This document shows, piece by piece, positions 1 through 7,680 of a stretch of DNA of 64,000 nt. The notes under the pieces are model-generated. The model worked only from the letters and a program-made list of their open reading frames with translations, did not search any database and was not told the DNA's origin. Every line of letters begins with the position of its first letter. The stretch's first letter is position 1. Position numbers and translations under genes: made by a program. Source of the DNA: Tateyamaria sp. syn59 (GTDB lineage Bacteria; Pseudomonadota; Alphaproteobacteria; Rhodobacterales; Rhodobacteraceae); the NCBI RefSeq assembly GCF_007995245.1, contig NZ_VCBA01000022.1, positions 1 through 64,000 of the forward strand, in the 5' to 3' direction.

Positions 1-1028
1 CCGAAAGCCATGTGTTCATCTACCCGTCCTCGGGCACGGGCGCGTGGGAAGCGGCGCTGGTCAACACGCTGAACCAAGGCGACAAGGTGCTGATGTTTGA
101 GACGGGGCATTTTGCGACGCTGTGGAACAAGATGGCGCGCAAGATCGGGATGCAGCCGGAGTTCCTGGAAGGGGACTGGCGCGGCGGGGCAGAGCCCGAC
201 CGGATCGAGGCGCGGCTGCGCGAGGATACGGGCCACGAGATCAAGGCGGTGTGTGTTGTGCACAACGAAACCTCGACCGGGTCGGTGTCGAACGTGGCCG
301 AGGTGCGCAAGGCGATTGACGCGGCGGGGCATCCGGCGCTGTTGATGGTGGATACGATTTCTGGCCTCGCGTCGATTGACTTCCGTTTTGACGAATGGGG
401 CGTGGACGTGTGTGTGTCGGGCTCGCAAAAGGGTTTGATGCTGCCGCCGGGGTTGAGTTTCAACGCCGTGAGCGCGCGGGCGTTGGAGCATTCGAAGAGT
501 GTCGAGACGCCGCGCAGCTATTGGGATTGGCAGGACATGGTGGGACCGAATGAAACGGGGTACTTCCCGTACACGCCGGGCACCAACCTGCTCTATGGTC
601 TGAACGAGGCCATCGCGATGCTGCATGAAGAGGGGCTGGACAACGTCTTTGCCCGCCATGCGCGGCATGGGGCGGCGACGCGGGCGGCGGTCCGGGCCTG
701 GGGGCTTGAGGTGCTGTGCGCGCGGCAGGGCGAGGAGTCCGGCGTGTTGACCGCCGTTTTGATGCCAGGCGGGCACTCAGCGGACGGCTTTCGGGCGACG
801 ACGCTCAAGCACTATGACATTTCGCTGGGCAATGGCCTGTCCAAGGTGGCCGACAAGGTGTTCCGCATCGGGCACTTGGGCGACTTCAATGACCTGATGC
901 TGATGGCGACGCTTTCGGGCGTCGAGATGGGCTTGGCCAAGGCCGGTGTCCCGCATCAGGCGGGCGGCGCGCAGGCGGCGATGGAGCATCTCAAGGACAC
1001 GACAGATACGCGGGTGGCCGCGGAATAA
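1..1028 (+). CDS. Serine-glyoxylate-type aminotransferase (5' truncated)
   Basis: Class V (fold type I) PLP aminotransferase that would move an amino group from serine, alanine or aspartate to glyoxylate. The reading frame is open to the window edge. By comparison with the paralogue that ends at 8655, about 57 N-terminal residues lie outside the window, so the GTG at 12 is not the true start. Visible motifs are the GTGAWEAAL cofactor loop, the VDTISGLASIDF segment with the PLP-binding Asp, and the Schiff-base Lys in SGSQKGLMLP. A TRAP transporter follows 34 bp downstream on the same strand. It is clearly homologous to bhcA nearby, so substrate choice (Ser versus Asp donor) cannot be settled from sequence. 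A serine-glyoxylate role is the best guess. Confidence 0.85.
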   Translation, partial: ESHVFIYPSSGTGAWEAALVNTLNQGDKVLMFETGHFATLWNKMARKIGMQPEFLEGDWRGGAEPDRIEARLREDTGHEIKAVCVVHNETSTGSVSNVAEVRKAIDAAGHPALLMVDTISGLASIDFRFDEWGVDVCVSGSQKGLMLPPGLSFNAVSARALEHSKSVETPRSYWDWQDMVGPNETGYFPYTPGTNLLYGLNEAIAMLHEEGLDNVFARHARHGAATRAAVRAWGLEVLCARQGEESGVLTAVLMPGGHSADGFRATTLKHYDISLGNGLSKVADKVFRIGHLGDFNDLMLMATLSGVEMGLAKAGVPHQAGGAQAAMEHLKDTTDTRVAAE

Positions 1029-1029
1029 C

Positions 1030-1045
1030 GCCCCAAAAACGGGGC
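1030..1045 (+). terminator. Hairpin between aminotransferase and dctP
   Basis: Perfect inverted repeat GCCCC-AAAAAC-GGGGC directly after the aminotransferase stop codon and just before the GGGAGG ribosome-binding site of dctP. There is no T-run, so it may be an attenuator or mRNA-processing/stabilising hairpin rather than a full terminator. Confidence 0.4.
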
Positions 1046-1062
1046 ACCAAGGGAGGAAAACC

Positions 1063-2043
1063 ATGAAACTCAAAGCAACCATACTGGCCAGTGTGGCGGC
1101 CATTGCGATGCCTTTGGCAGCGACGGCGGCTGACTTGACCCTGCGGTTTGGCCATGTCGGCAACCCCGGCTCGCTGTTCGAGGCGTCGGCGGATGCCTTC
1201 GCCGAGTGCGCGAATGGCAAACTGGGCGACCGGGCCGAGGTGCAGACCTTTGGCGCGAGCCAGCTGGGTAAGGACCGTGAACTGCTGCAGAAGCTGAAGC
1301 TGGGGCAGGTCGATTTCTCGCTGCCCTCATCGGTGATGTCGTCGGTGGCGCCCGAGTTCGGCGTGTTCGAGATGCCCTATATCGTGCAGGACCGCGACCA
1401 CATGCGTCGCATTCAGGCCGAGTTGGGGGATGTGTTCCAGGAGGCGGCGCAAAGCCAGGGCTACCGGATCATTGGCTACTTCGAAAACGGCTTCCGCCAC
1501 ATCACCAACAACACGCGCCCCATCAACACGCCCGAGGATCTGCAAGGCATCAAGCTGCGCACGCCCAATGGCGAGTGGCGGGTGAAGATGTTCCAGCTCT
1601 ATGGCGCGAACCCGACGCCGATGGCGTTTTCAGAGGTGTTCACCGCGCTGCAGACCAACGTGATCGACGGGCAGGAAAACCCCTATGCCCAAATCGCGTC
1701 GGCCAAGTTCCAGGAAGTGCAGGAATACCTGTCGATCACCGGGCACGTCTATACGCCCGGGTATGTTCTGGTGTCGGAGCGGCGTTGGCAGCAACTGCCC
1801 GAGGATGTGCGCGCCGATCTTGAGGCGTGCGGGGCCGAGACGCAGGATTTCGTCTATGACCATGCCGCGAAGCTGGAAGTGGAACTGCTTGATGTGATCA
1901 AGGCGGCTGGTGTGCAGGTGAACGAGGCGGACAACCAAGCCTTCATCGAAGCCTCTACCGCGATCTACGATGAGTTTGCGAGCACCGTCGATAGTGGCGC
2001 GGACCTGATCGAGCGTATCCAGAACCTCGCCTCGGGGTCCTGA
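1063..2043 (+). CDS. dctP: TRAP transporter substrate-binding protein DctP
   Basis: Periplasmic solute-binding protein of a tripartite ATP-independent periplasmic (TRAP) transporter, 326 aa, the usual family length. A Sec signal peptide is obvious (basic MKLK, hydrophobic stretch, cleavage near ATAADL). The mature part shows DctP features: FGASQLGKDRELLQKLKLGQ near the N-terminus, GIKLRTP and VIDGQENP. The Arg in KLRTP normally grips the carboxylate of an organic-acid ligand. The ATG at 1063 follows GGGAGG. The ligand is not evident; with a glyoxylate-assimilation cluster next door, glycolate or another small hydroxy-acid is a reasonable inference. Confidence 0.93.
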   Translation: MKLKATILASVAAIAMPLAATAADLTLRFGHVGNPGSLFEASADAFAECANGKLGDRAEVQTFGASQLGKDRELLQKLKLGQVDFSLPSSVMSSVAPEFGVFEMPYIVQDRDHMRRIQAELGDVFQEAAQSQGYRIIGYFENGFRHITNNTRPINTPEDLQGIKLRTPNGEWRVKMFQLYGANPTPMAFSEVFTALQTNVIDGQENPYAQIASAKFQEVQEYLSITGHVYTPGYVLVSERRWQQLPEDVRADLEACGAETQDFVYDHAAKLEVELLDVIKAAGVQVNEADNQAFIEASTAIYDEFASTVDSGADLIERIQNLASGS

Positions 2044-2054
2044 CCTGAGACCGG

Positions 2055-2080
2055 GCGAGGGGCCGCAATCGGTCCCTTGC
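2055..2080 (+). promoter_or_regulatory. dctP-dctQ intergenic hairpin
   Basis: An 11-bp stem (two G-U pairs in RNA) closes on a CAAT tetraloop, starting 12 bases after the dctP stop codon. Such hairpins often protect or separate the binding-protein message so that it exceeds the membrane subunits. It has no following T-run. Confidence 0.45.
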
Positions 2081-2151
2081 GCGCTTTGGGGTACACTTAA
2101 ATGACATCGTCTTCTGACTTCTCCGGGCCCGGCGCCCGGCAAGGACCTCCC

Positions 2152-2694
2152 ATGCTCAAAGCACTGCAGACTTTCTTTGAGGTTGTCCTCGAAAACTTCG
2201 TGATCCTGTTGATGGTGATCCTGACGACTGTCGTGGTGGTCGCCGTGACCTACCGCCTCTTGGGGTCGAGCCTGGCCTGGTATGACGAGGTGGCGGCGAT
2301 CATGCTGGCGTGGATCACCTATTACGGATCGGCGCTGGCTGTTTTGCGGCGGCGCCATATCGGGTTCGACAGCGTGCTGCTCTCCATCGGGATGCCGTGG
2401 CGCATGTGGGCTGTGGCGCTGGCCGAGCTGGTCACAGCAGGCTTTTTCGTGCTGCTGGCCTGGGCCGGATACACGGTGATGACCATTCTAGGGGGCATGT
2501 CGCTGGTGTCACTGACCTGGGTGCCGGTCAGCTTTGCCCAATCCGTCATTCCCATTGGTGCCGTGCTGTTCCTGATCTGTCAGGCGCTGAGCCTGCCCGA
2601 TTACTGGCGCAAGACCGCATCGGGCGTGTCGCTGGAACATGCGGAGATAGAAGAAGAGGTGGAAACCGAGATGAAGAAAGCGGGGAACGCCTGA
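2152..2694 (+). CDS. dctQ: TRAP transporter small permease DctQ
   Basis: Small four-helix membrane subunit of the TRAP transporter, about 180 aa. Hydrophobic segments are visible around FVILLMVILTTVVVVAVTYRLL, IMLAWITYYGSALAVL, LAELVTAGFFVLLAWAGYTV and SVIPIGAVLFLICQAL, with the family-typical RRRHIGFDSVL stretch after helix 2. Start choice: the ATG at 2152 has AAGGA six bases upstream. An in-frame ATG at 2101 would add 17 low-complexity residues and has a weaker site. The stop overlaps the dctM start by one base (TGATG), indicating translational coupling. Confidence 0.88.
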   Translation: MLKALQTFFEVVLENFVILLMVILTTVVVVAVTYRLLGSSLAWYDEVAAIMLAWITYYGSALAVLRRRHIGFDSVLLSIGMPWRMWAVALAELVTAGFFVLLAWAGYTVMTILGGMSLVSLTWVPVSFAQSVIPIGAVLFLICQALSLPDYWRKTASGVSLEHAEIEEEVETEMKKAGNA

Positions 2695-3974
2695 TGCTGA
2701 TGCTGGGGATCTTCATCGCGATGGTGGCGATGATCTGTCTGAACGTGCCTATCGGCGTGGCGCTGGCCGTGTCGGCCATTGGGGGATTGCTGGTGCTGGA
2801 AGGCACCGGGTCGCTGGTGAACGTCGCACTCGATATGTATGGCGGTGCGACCAAGTTTTCGCTGATCGCGATCCCGATGTTCGTGCTGGCAGGCGCCATT
2901 ATGAACGCGGGTGGGATCACCGACCGGCTGATCAACTTTGTGGCGGCACTGATCGGGTTCATTCGCGGCGGCCTGGCACACGTGAATATCGGCGTGTCGC
3001 TTTTCTTTGCCGAGATTTCGGGATCTGCGGTCGCGGATGTGGCGGCGATGGGGTCGGTGATGATCCCGCAGATGAAAAAGCGCGGGTATTCCGGGGCGCT
3101 GTCGGCGGCGGTCACGTCGTCTTCGGCCTCGCTTGCCATCATCATCCCGCCGTCCATCCCGATGATCCTTTACGCCACCTCGGCCAATGTGTCGGTGGAG
3201 CAGTTGTTTGTCGCTGGTGTCATTCCGGGCCTGATGGGGGCCGCGGGCCTGATGGGCGTCGCCTACTGGTTTGCGGTGCGCTACGACCTGCCGCGGGAAG
3301 AGGCGTTTTCCGGCCGGGTGCTTTGGCGCGCATTCGTTGATGCGCTGCCGACCTTCGCCCTGCCGGTGATTATCCTGGGCGGTATCTTTGGCGGCTATGT
3401 CACGGCGACCGAGGCGGCGGGGCTGGCCGTGTTGGCGGCCATCGCGATCAGCCTGTGGTATCGGCAGGTCGATCTGCGCCACCTGAAACGCTCGATGCTG
3501 GATGGGGGGATGCAGACGGCGGTTGTCATGCTGCTGGTCGCTGCGTCCGTGGTCATGGGCGGGTTCCTCACCCGTGCGCAGTATCCGCAAGAGCTGGCGG
3601 GCGCGATCCTGAGCCTCACCGACAACAAGTGGGTGGTGCTGCTGATCCTCAACTTCTTCTTTCTGATCATCGGGTTCTTTCTGCACTCGGCGGCGGCGAT
3701 CATCCTGGTGGTGCCGATTGTCATCCCGCTGATCGACGCGGTGGGGATCAACCCGATCCACTTCGGTCTGGTGGTGACGCTGAACCTGGCGATCGGACAG
3801 CAGACGCCGCCCGTGGCGAGCGTGTTGATCACGGCCTGTGCGGTGGCGCGAGCGAACATCTGGGACGTGACCAAGGTGAACATCTACTTCATCGCGGTCC
3901 TGCTGACGGTGCTGTTGATGTGCACCTACATCCCGGCGATCCCGCTGTTCCTGGTTGACTACTTCTATAACTGA
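2694..3974 (+). CDS. dctM: TRAP transporter large permease DctM
   Basis: Large transport subunit, 426 aa, the standard length, with about a dozen hydrophobic helices. Family motifs include NVPIGVALAVSAIGG at the start, MFVLAGAIMNAGGITDRLINF, the EISGSAVADVAAMGSVMIP segment and SSSASLAIIIPPSIPMILYA. It starts with an ATG overlapping the dctQ stop. Together with DctP and DctQ it forms one complete Na+-driven TRAP importer in the inner membrane. Confidence 0.95.
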   Translation: MLMLGIFIAMVAMICLNVPIGVALAVSAIGGLLVLEGTGSLVNVALDMYGGATKFSLIAIPMFVLAGAIMNAGGITDRLINFVAALIGFIRGGLAHVNIGVSLFFAEISGSAVADVAAMGSVMIPQMKKRGYSGALSAAVTSSSASLAIIIPPSIPMILYATSANVSVEQLFVAGVIPGLMGAAGLMGVAYWFAVRYDLPREEAFSGRVLWRAFVDALPTFALPVIILGGIFGGYVTATEAAGLAVLAAIAISLWYRQVDLRHLKRSMLDGGMQTAVVMLLVAASVVMGGFLTRAQYPQELAGAILSLTDNKWVVLLILNFFFLIIGFFLHSAAAIILVVPIVIPLIDAVGINPIHFGLVVTLNLAIGQQTPPVASVLITACAVARANIWDVTKVNIYFIAVLLTVLLMCTYIPAIPLFLVDYFYN

Positions 3975-3982
3975 CCTCCCAT

Positions 3983-4011
3983 GGGCTGCCCGGTGTCTGA
4001 CCGGGCGGCCC
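3983..4011 (+). terminator. Strong hairpin after dctM
   Basis: GGGC-t-GCCCGGT / gtctg loop / ACCGGGC-g-GCCC: a stem of about 12 bp (one T-G wobble in RNA) just after the dctM stop. Only a weak T-rich tail follows, so it is a partial terminator or attenuator before the GlcG/HbpS-like gene. Confidence 0.5.
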
Positions 4012-4034
4012 GATGATTTCCCGAAGGACTGAAT

Positions 4035-4457
4035 ATGAACCTTGATCTTGCCAACGCGCTGATCGCGGCGGCGCTTGACTATCGGCGCGCGCAGAACATG
4101 AAACCGCTGACCATTGCGGTCATTGATGCGGGGGGCCATCTGGTTGCCTTGCAGCGCGAGGATGGCACCAGCAACCTGCGGGCGGAGATTGCGCAGGGCA
4201 AGGCGAAGGGGGCGGTTGCCATGGGTCTCGGCTCGCGCGCGCTGTTCAATCGGGCGCAGGAGCAGCCCTATTTCATCGATGCGATGAATGCGCTGAATGG
4301 CGGGGCGCTGGTGCCGGTGCCGGGCGGTGTGCTGATCCGGCGCGATGGCGTGCTGATCGGTGGGATCGGCATAACGGGCGACAGTTCGGACAATGATGAA
4401 GCCTGTGCCGTCGCCGCTATCGAGGGGCGGGGGTTGGTCGCCGATACCGGCGGTTAA
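4035..4457 (+). CDS. GlcG/HbpS-family (heme-binding domain) protein
   Basis: Protein of 140 aa resembling the GlcG/HbpS family (PF03928), recognisable by the N-terminal ANALIAAALDYRRAQNMKPL helix, the VIDAGGHLVALQREDG strand pair and the C-terminal PVPGGVLIRRDGVLIGGIGITG segment ending with DNDEACAVAA. Members bind heme or accompany glycolate-oxidation (glc) operons, where GlcG has no established reaction. Its place behind a TRAP transporter and opposite a glyoxylate-assimilation cluster fits a glycolate-linked role, which is inference. Its last four bases overlap the convergent GAPDH gene. Confidence 0.85.
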   Translation: MNLDLANALIAAALDYRRAQNMKPLTIAVIDAGGHLVALQREDGTSNLRAEIAQGKAKGAVAMGLGSRALFNRAQEQPYFIDAMNALNGGALVPVPGGVLIRRDGVLIGGIGITGDSSDNDEACAVAAIEGRGLVADTGG

Positions 4458-5428
4458 GCTGCCATCGCGCGGGCGACGTCGATCATCCGTGCGGAAAAGC
4501 CCCATTCGTTGTCGTACCAGCCGAGGAGCCGCAGTTGGGTTGCGCCGATCCATTGGGTTTCGGGCAGGGCAACGATGAGCGACTCGGGCCGTGCGCGCAG
4601 GTCGGATGAGACGCAGGGGTCATGGGTGACGCCGATGACCGGGTTTTTCTTGAGGCACGTTTGAAGCGTTGCGGTTGCGTCGCCGGTCGGTGTGTCGCGC
4701 AGTTGCAGGACCGCATCCACGGATGACACGCTGATGCAGGGCACGCGGACAGCTGAGACGCTGAGCCGTCCGTCCATCTCCGGCAGGATGCGTGCAATCT
4801 GGTTTGCCGCACTTGTTGTCGTGGGCACCATGGACACCGCCGCCGCCCGGCTGCGTTCGAAGCTGGGGCCGGGGGCGTCTACTGTCGGCTGGCTGCCGGT
4901 GTAGCAGTGGATCGTGGTGATGTGCCCGTGGGTGATGCCGAATGCGTCGTCCAGCGTCTTGAGCAGGGGCGCGATGGCGTTGGTGGTGCAGGAGGCGTTG
5001 GAGACGATGCGCGCGTCGGTCAGTTCGTGGTCATTTGCCCCCAGCACGACCGTCTGGTCGGCGGCGTCCGAGGGACCTGAGATGAGGACGCGGTTGGCGC
5101 CGGCTGTGAGACCGCGTGTCGCGATGGCGCGCGTGCCTGCCTTGCCCGTGCATTCCATGACGATGTCGACGTCGCTTAGGTCGAGTGCGGAGAGGTCTGG
5201 TGTGTGGGTGAACGGGATGCGCTGCGCGTTTATGACCAGCGCGTCTTGTTCGGATGTCACCTCTCCGGGAAAGGGGCCGTAGACGGAGTCGTAGCGGAAG
5301 AGGTACGCGCAGGTGTCGAGCGGCGCGATGTCGTTGATGCCGACGATGTGGACGTCGGCGTGCTCCGACAGCACTTGCCGCAGCACCGTGCGGCCAATGC
5401 GGCCGAACCCGTTGATAAAGATCTTCAC
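4454..5428 (-). CDS. Divergent glyceraldehyde-3-phosphate dehydrogenase family protein
   Basis: NAD(P)-dependent phosphorylating aldehyde dehydrogenase family, 324 aa. The Rossmann motif NGFGRIGR (residues 6-13), acidic ND near 32-33, catalytic Cys147 in SNASCTTN and His174 in TTIHCYTG are present. Several normally strict stretches differ: the usual T-x-x-Q-K-T-V-D-G-P is GSQPTVDAPG and the RGAAxNIIP loop is RAAAVSMVP. It therefore looks like a specialised paralogue rather than the housekeeping glycolytic enzyme. The start is a GTG at 5428 preceded by AAGG. It lies 22 bp after bhcD on the same strand, so it is probably co-transcribed with the bhc operon. Substrate unknown; erythrose-4-phosphate dehydrogenase is an alternative. 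Confidence 0.85.
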   Translation of the reverse strand: MKIFINGFGRIGRTVLRQVLSEHADVHIVGINDIAPLDTCAYLFRYDSVYGPFPGEVTSEQDALVINAQRIPFTHTPDLSALDLSDVDIVMECTGKAGTRAIATRGLTAGANRVLISGPSDAADQTVVLGANDHELTDARIVSNASCTTNAIAPLLKTLDDAFGITHGHITTIHCYTGSQPTVDAPGPSFERSRAAAVSMVPTTTSAANQIARILPEMDGRLSVSAVRVPCISVSSVDAVLQLRDTPTGDATATLQTCLKKNPVIGVTHDPCVSSDLRARPESLIVALPETQWIGATQLRLLGWYDNEWGFSARMIDVARAMAA

Positions 5429-5450
5429 TGCCTTGGCCTTTGTTATCGCG

Positions 5451-6416
5451 TCAGAAGTCGACGTGGATCGCGATACCCTTTTTCTCGGCCAGGTCAACAA
5501 CGCGGGCGGCGACGGCGAGGTCCTGTAGCCCGACGCCGGTGCCGTCGAAGAGCGTGATGTCATTGTCGGTGCTGCGCCCCGGATGCGCGCCGTTGATGAC
5601 GGCGCCGATCTGGTGGATGTCACCTTCGCTGATCAGCCCGGCGGCGATGGCGTGTTGCGCTTCGCCGATGGAGACGGATTGGGCGACCTCGTCCGTGAAG
5701 ACGGTGGCGTGGGCGAGGAGGGCGGCTTCGACCTCCTGCTTGCCCTTGGTGTCGGTGCCCATGCAGGCGATATGCGTGCCGGGGCTGACGTGGTCGGCCA
5801 TGAGTGATGGGGCGAAGGCGGAGGTGATCGAGATGATAACGTCGGCTTGCGCCATGTCCGGCAGGTCAACCGCTTCAAAGGGCAGTCCAGCCTCTTCGGC
5901 GACCTTCGCGATGTTGGGGAGCATGTCGGGGTGGTAGTTCCAGCCGATGACCCGCTCGAAGTCGCGTTGTTCGAGGGCGGCCCGCAGTTGGAATGTGGCC
6001 TGATGGCCTGCGCCGATCATGCCGAGCACTTTGGCGTCGGGGCGGGCGAGGTGTTTGATGGAGACCGACGACGCGGCCGCTGTACGCAATGCCGTCAGCA
6101 GGTTGCCCCCGACCATGGCCGTGGGTTTGCCGGTGTCCGGGTCGAAGAGGAACACGGTGGACTGGTGGTTGATCAGGTTCCGCTTTTCCAGGTTGTGGGG
6201 CCAGTAGCCGCCTGCCTTCAGGCCCAGCGTGGCGCCCGCGCGGTCAAAGCCACCCTTGAAACCATAAAGCGCATCCTCGTGCCCGATGGCCTCGCGCACG
6301 ACGGGGAAGTTGTAGGCGTCCTCCGCCGCCATCGCGGCGAAGACCTGTTCGACGGCGTCGAAGGCGGCTTGCCGCGTCATGAGGTCAGCGATGTCTTTTT
6401 CGGGCACAATCAGCAT
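5451..6416 (-). CDS. bhcD: Iminosuccinate reductase BhcD
   Basis: Ornithine cyclodeaminase/mu-crystallin superfamily, 321 aa. In the beta-hydroxyaspartate cycle BhcD reduces iminosuccinate to L-aspartate with NADH, regenerating the amino donor for BhcA. Visible are the family's early lysine segment GFKGGFDRAGATLGLKAGGYW, the IDP-like NHQSTVFLFDPDTGKPTAMV strand and the dinucleotide-binding GMIGAGHQATFQ. The start (ATG at 6416) begins MLIVPEKDIADLM. Fourth gene of the bhcABCD order, which is what separates this call from an ordinary ornithine cyclodeaminase. Confidence 0.92.
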   Translation of the reverse strand: MLIVPEKDIADLMTRQAAFDAVEQVFAAMAAEDAYNFPVVREAIGHEDALYGFKGGFDRAGATLGLKAGGYWPHNLEKRNLINHQSTVFLFDPDTGKPTAMVGGNLLTALRTAAASSVSIKHLARPDAKVLGMIGAGHQATFQLRAALEQRDFERVIGWNYHPDMLPNIAKVAEEAGLPFEAVDLPDMAQADVIISITSAFAPSLMADHVSPGTHIACMGTDTKGKQEVEAALLAHATVFTDEVAQSVSIGEAQHAIAAGLISEGDIHQIGAVINGAHPGRSTDNDITLFDGTGVGLQDLAVAARVVDLAEKKGIAIHVDF

Positions 6417-6441
6417 GTCGGTCAGTCCGTTGGTCAGAAAA

Positions 6442-6464
6442 GGGGGCAGGTCGGGCCTGCCCCC
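6442..6464 (-). promoter_or_regulatory. bhcC-bhcD intergenic hairpin
   Basis: Perfect 9-bp inverted repeat (GGGGGCAGG / CCTGCCCCC) with a 5-base loop in the 97-bp gap between bhcC and bhcD. No T-run follows on either strand. It may stabilise or partly uncouple the bhcD message. Confidence 0.4.
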
Positions 6465-6513
6465 GGTAGGTGTGGCCCGGTGACGGGCCATTGGGAGTAT
6501 GAGGGGATCGCGC

Positions 6514-7677
6514 CTAGAACGCCTTGCCGCGCGCTGAGATGGGCCAGAGCGTTTCGACCTTGCCGTCCCGCACGCCCACGTACCAGTCATGGACATTGGC
6601 GGTGGGGTCGCAGTGGCCGGGGACGAGGTGCAGCTTGTCGCCCACCTTCAGCACGCCATCGGGGTCGGCAACGACGCCGTGTTCGTCGGAGCATTTGACG
6701 TATTCCACATCCGTGCGGCCAAAGATGACGGGCAGGCCGCTGTCCACCGATTGCGCCTTCAGCCCCGCATCCACGATGGCCTTGTCGGCCTTGGCGTGGC
6801 TCATCACTTGCGTGAGGATGAAGAAGGCGTTTTCCCACTCGCCGCGGTCGATGCGATTGCCGCCCTTGTCGAGGATGCGGCCATAATCGGCGTCCATGAA
6901 GGCGTAGGAGCCGCATTGCAGTTCGTTGTACACGCCTGAATTGCTTTCGAAGTAGTAGGAGCCGGTGCCGCCGCCACCGACGATGTCACACTCAAGCCCT
7001 TTGGCCTTCAGCCCGTCCACGGCGTCGCGCACCATGGCGATGGCGATGTCGATTTTCTCTTTCCGGTCGTCGTAGCTGTCCATGTGCTGCATCGCGCCCT
7101 GGTAGGCCTGGATGCCAGCGAATTTCAGCCCCGGCGCGGCGTCGATGGCGGAGGCGATCTCGACCACGGCGTCGGTGGTCGTCACGCCGCAGCGGCCCGC
7201 GCCGCAGTCAATCTCGACCAGGCATTCGATGGTGGTGCCGTGTTTCTGGGCGGCGGCTGACAGGTCAGCGACATTTTCGATGTCATCTACACAGCAGATC
7301 GTGCGCGCGCCCAGTTTTGGCATCCGAGCCAGCCGGTCGATTTTGGCCGGGTCGCGGACCTGGTTCGACACAAGCACATCCTTGATGCCGCCACGGGCGA
7401 AGACTTCGGCCTCCGACACCTTTTGGCAGCAGACGCCGCAGGCGCCGCCGAGTTCCACTTGCAGCTTCGCCACGTCGACTGACTTGTGCATCTTGCCGTG
7501 GACCCGGTGGCGCATCCCGTGCGCCTTGGCGTAGTCGCCCATCTTCTTGATGTTGCGCTCCAGCGCGCCCAAGTCGAGGACCAGCGCGGGCGTCTGGATG
7601 TCGGCGGCGTCCATGCCGGGCTGCGCGGGCACGTCAAAGCCCACTTCGAGGGTGTTGAGGTTGACAGGTGCATTCAT
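6514..7677 (-). CDS. bhcC: beta-Hydroxyaspartate aldolase BhcC
   Basis: Fold type III PLP enzyme of the D-threonine aldolase/DSD1 family, 387 aa. BhcC condenses glyoxylate and glycine to (2R,3S)-beta-hydroxyaspartate. The PLP lysine is expected at Lys62 in HRVHGKMHKS, and the metal/phosphate-binding GGGGTGSYYFE and SGVYNELQCGSYAFMDADYG segments are intact. The gene lies 3 bp downstream of the bhcB stop and shares its strand. The neighbours (BhcA, BhcB, BhcD, BhcR) fix its role better than the sequence alone, which would also allow D-threonine aldolase. Confidence 0.93.
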   Translation of the reverse strand: MNAPVNLNTLEVGFDVPAQPGMDAADIQTPALVLDLGALERNIKKMGDYAKAHGMRHRVHGKMHKSVDVAKLQVELGGACGVCCQKVSEAEVFARGGIKDVLVSNQVRDPAKIDRLARMPKLGARTICCVDDIENVADLSAAAQKHGTTIECLVEIDCGAGRCGVTTTDAVVEIASAIDAAPGLKFAGIQAYQGAMQHMDSYDDRKEKIDIAIAMVRDAVDGLKAKGLECDIVGGGGTGSYYFESNSGVYNELQCGSYAFMDADYGRILDKGGNRIDRGEWENAFFILTQVMSHAKADKAIVDAGLKAQSVDSGLPVIFGRTDVEYVKCSDEHGVVADPDGVLKVGDKLHLVPGHCDPTANVHDWYVGVRDGKVETLWPISARGKAF

Positions 7678-7680
7678 TGG

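Noticed and set aside
12-1028. GTG at position 12 as the start of the first gene
   Set aside because: The frame is open to the window edge and the protein would lack the N-terminal part present in its paralogue, so the gene is truncated by the window.
2601-4553. 650-codon open frame on the minus strand opposite dctM and the GlcG/HbpS-like gene
   Set aside because: It is rich in Arg, His and Gln with no domain, and lies antisense to well-recognised genes; a GC-rich shadow frame.
6442-6464. Rho-independent terminator between bhcC and bhcD
   Set aside because: No T-run follows the stem on the transcribed strand, and bhcD belongs to the operon; recorded as a regulatory hairpin instead.
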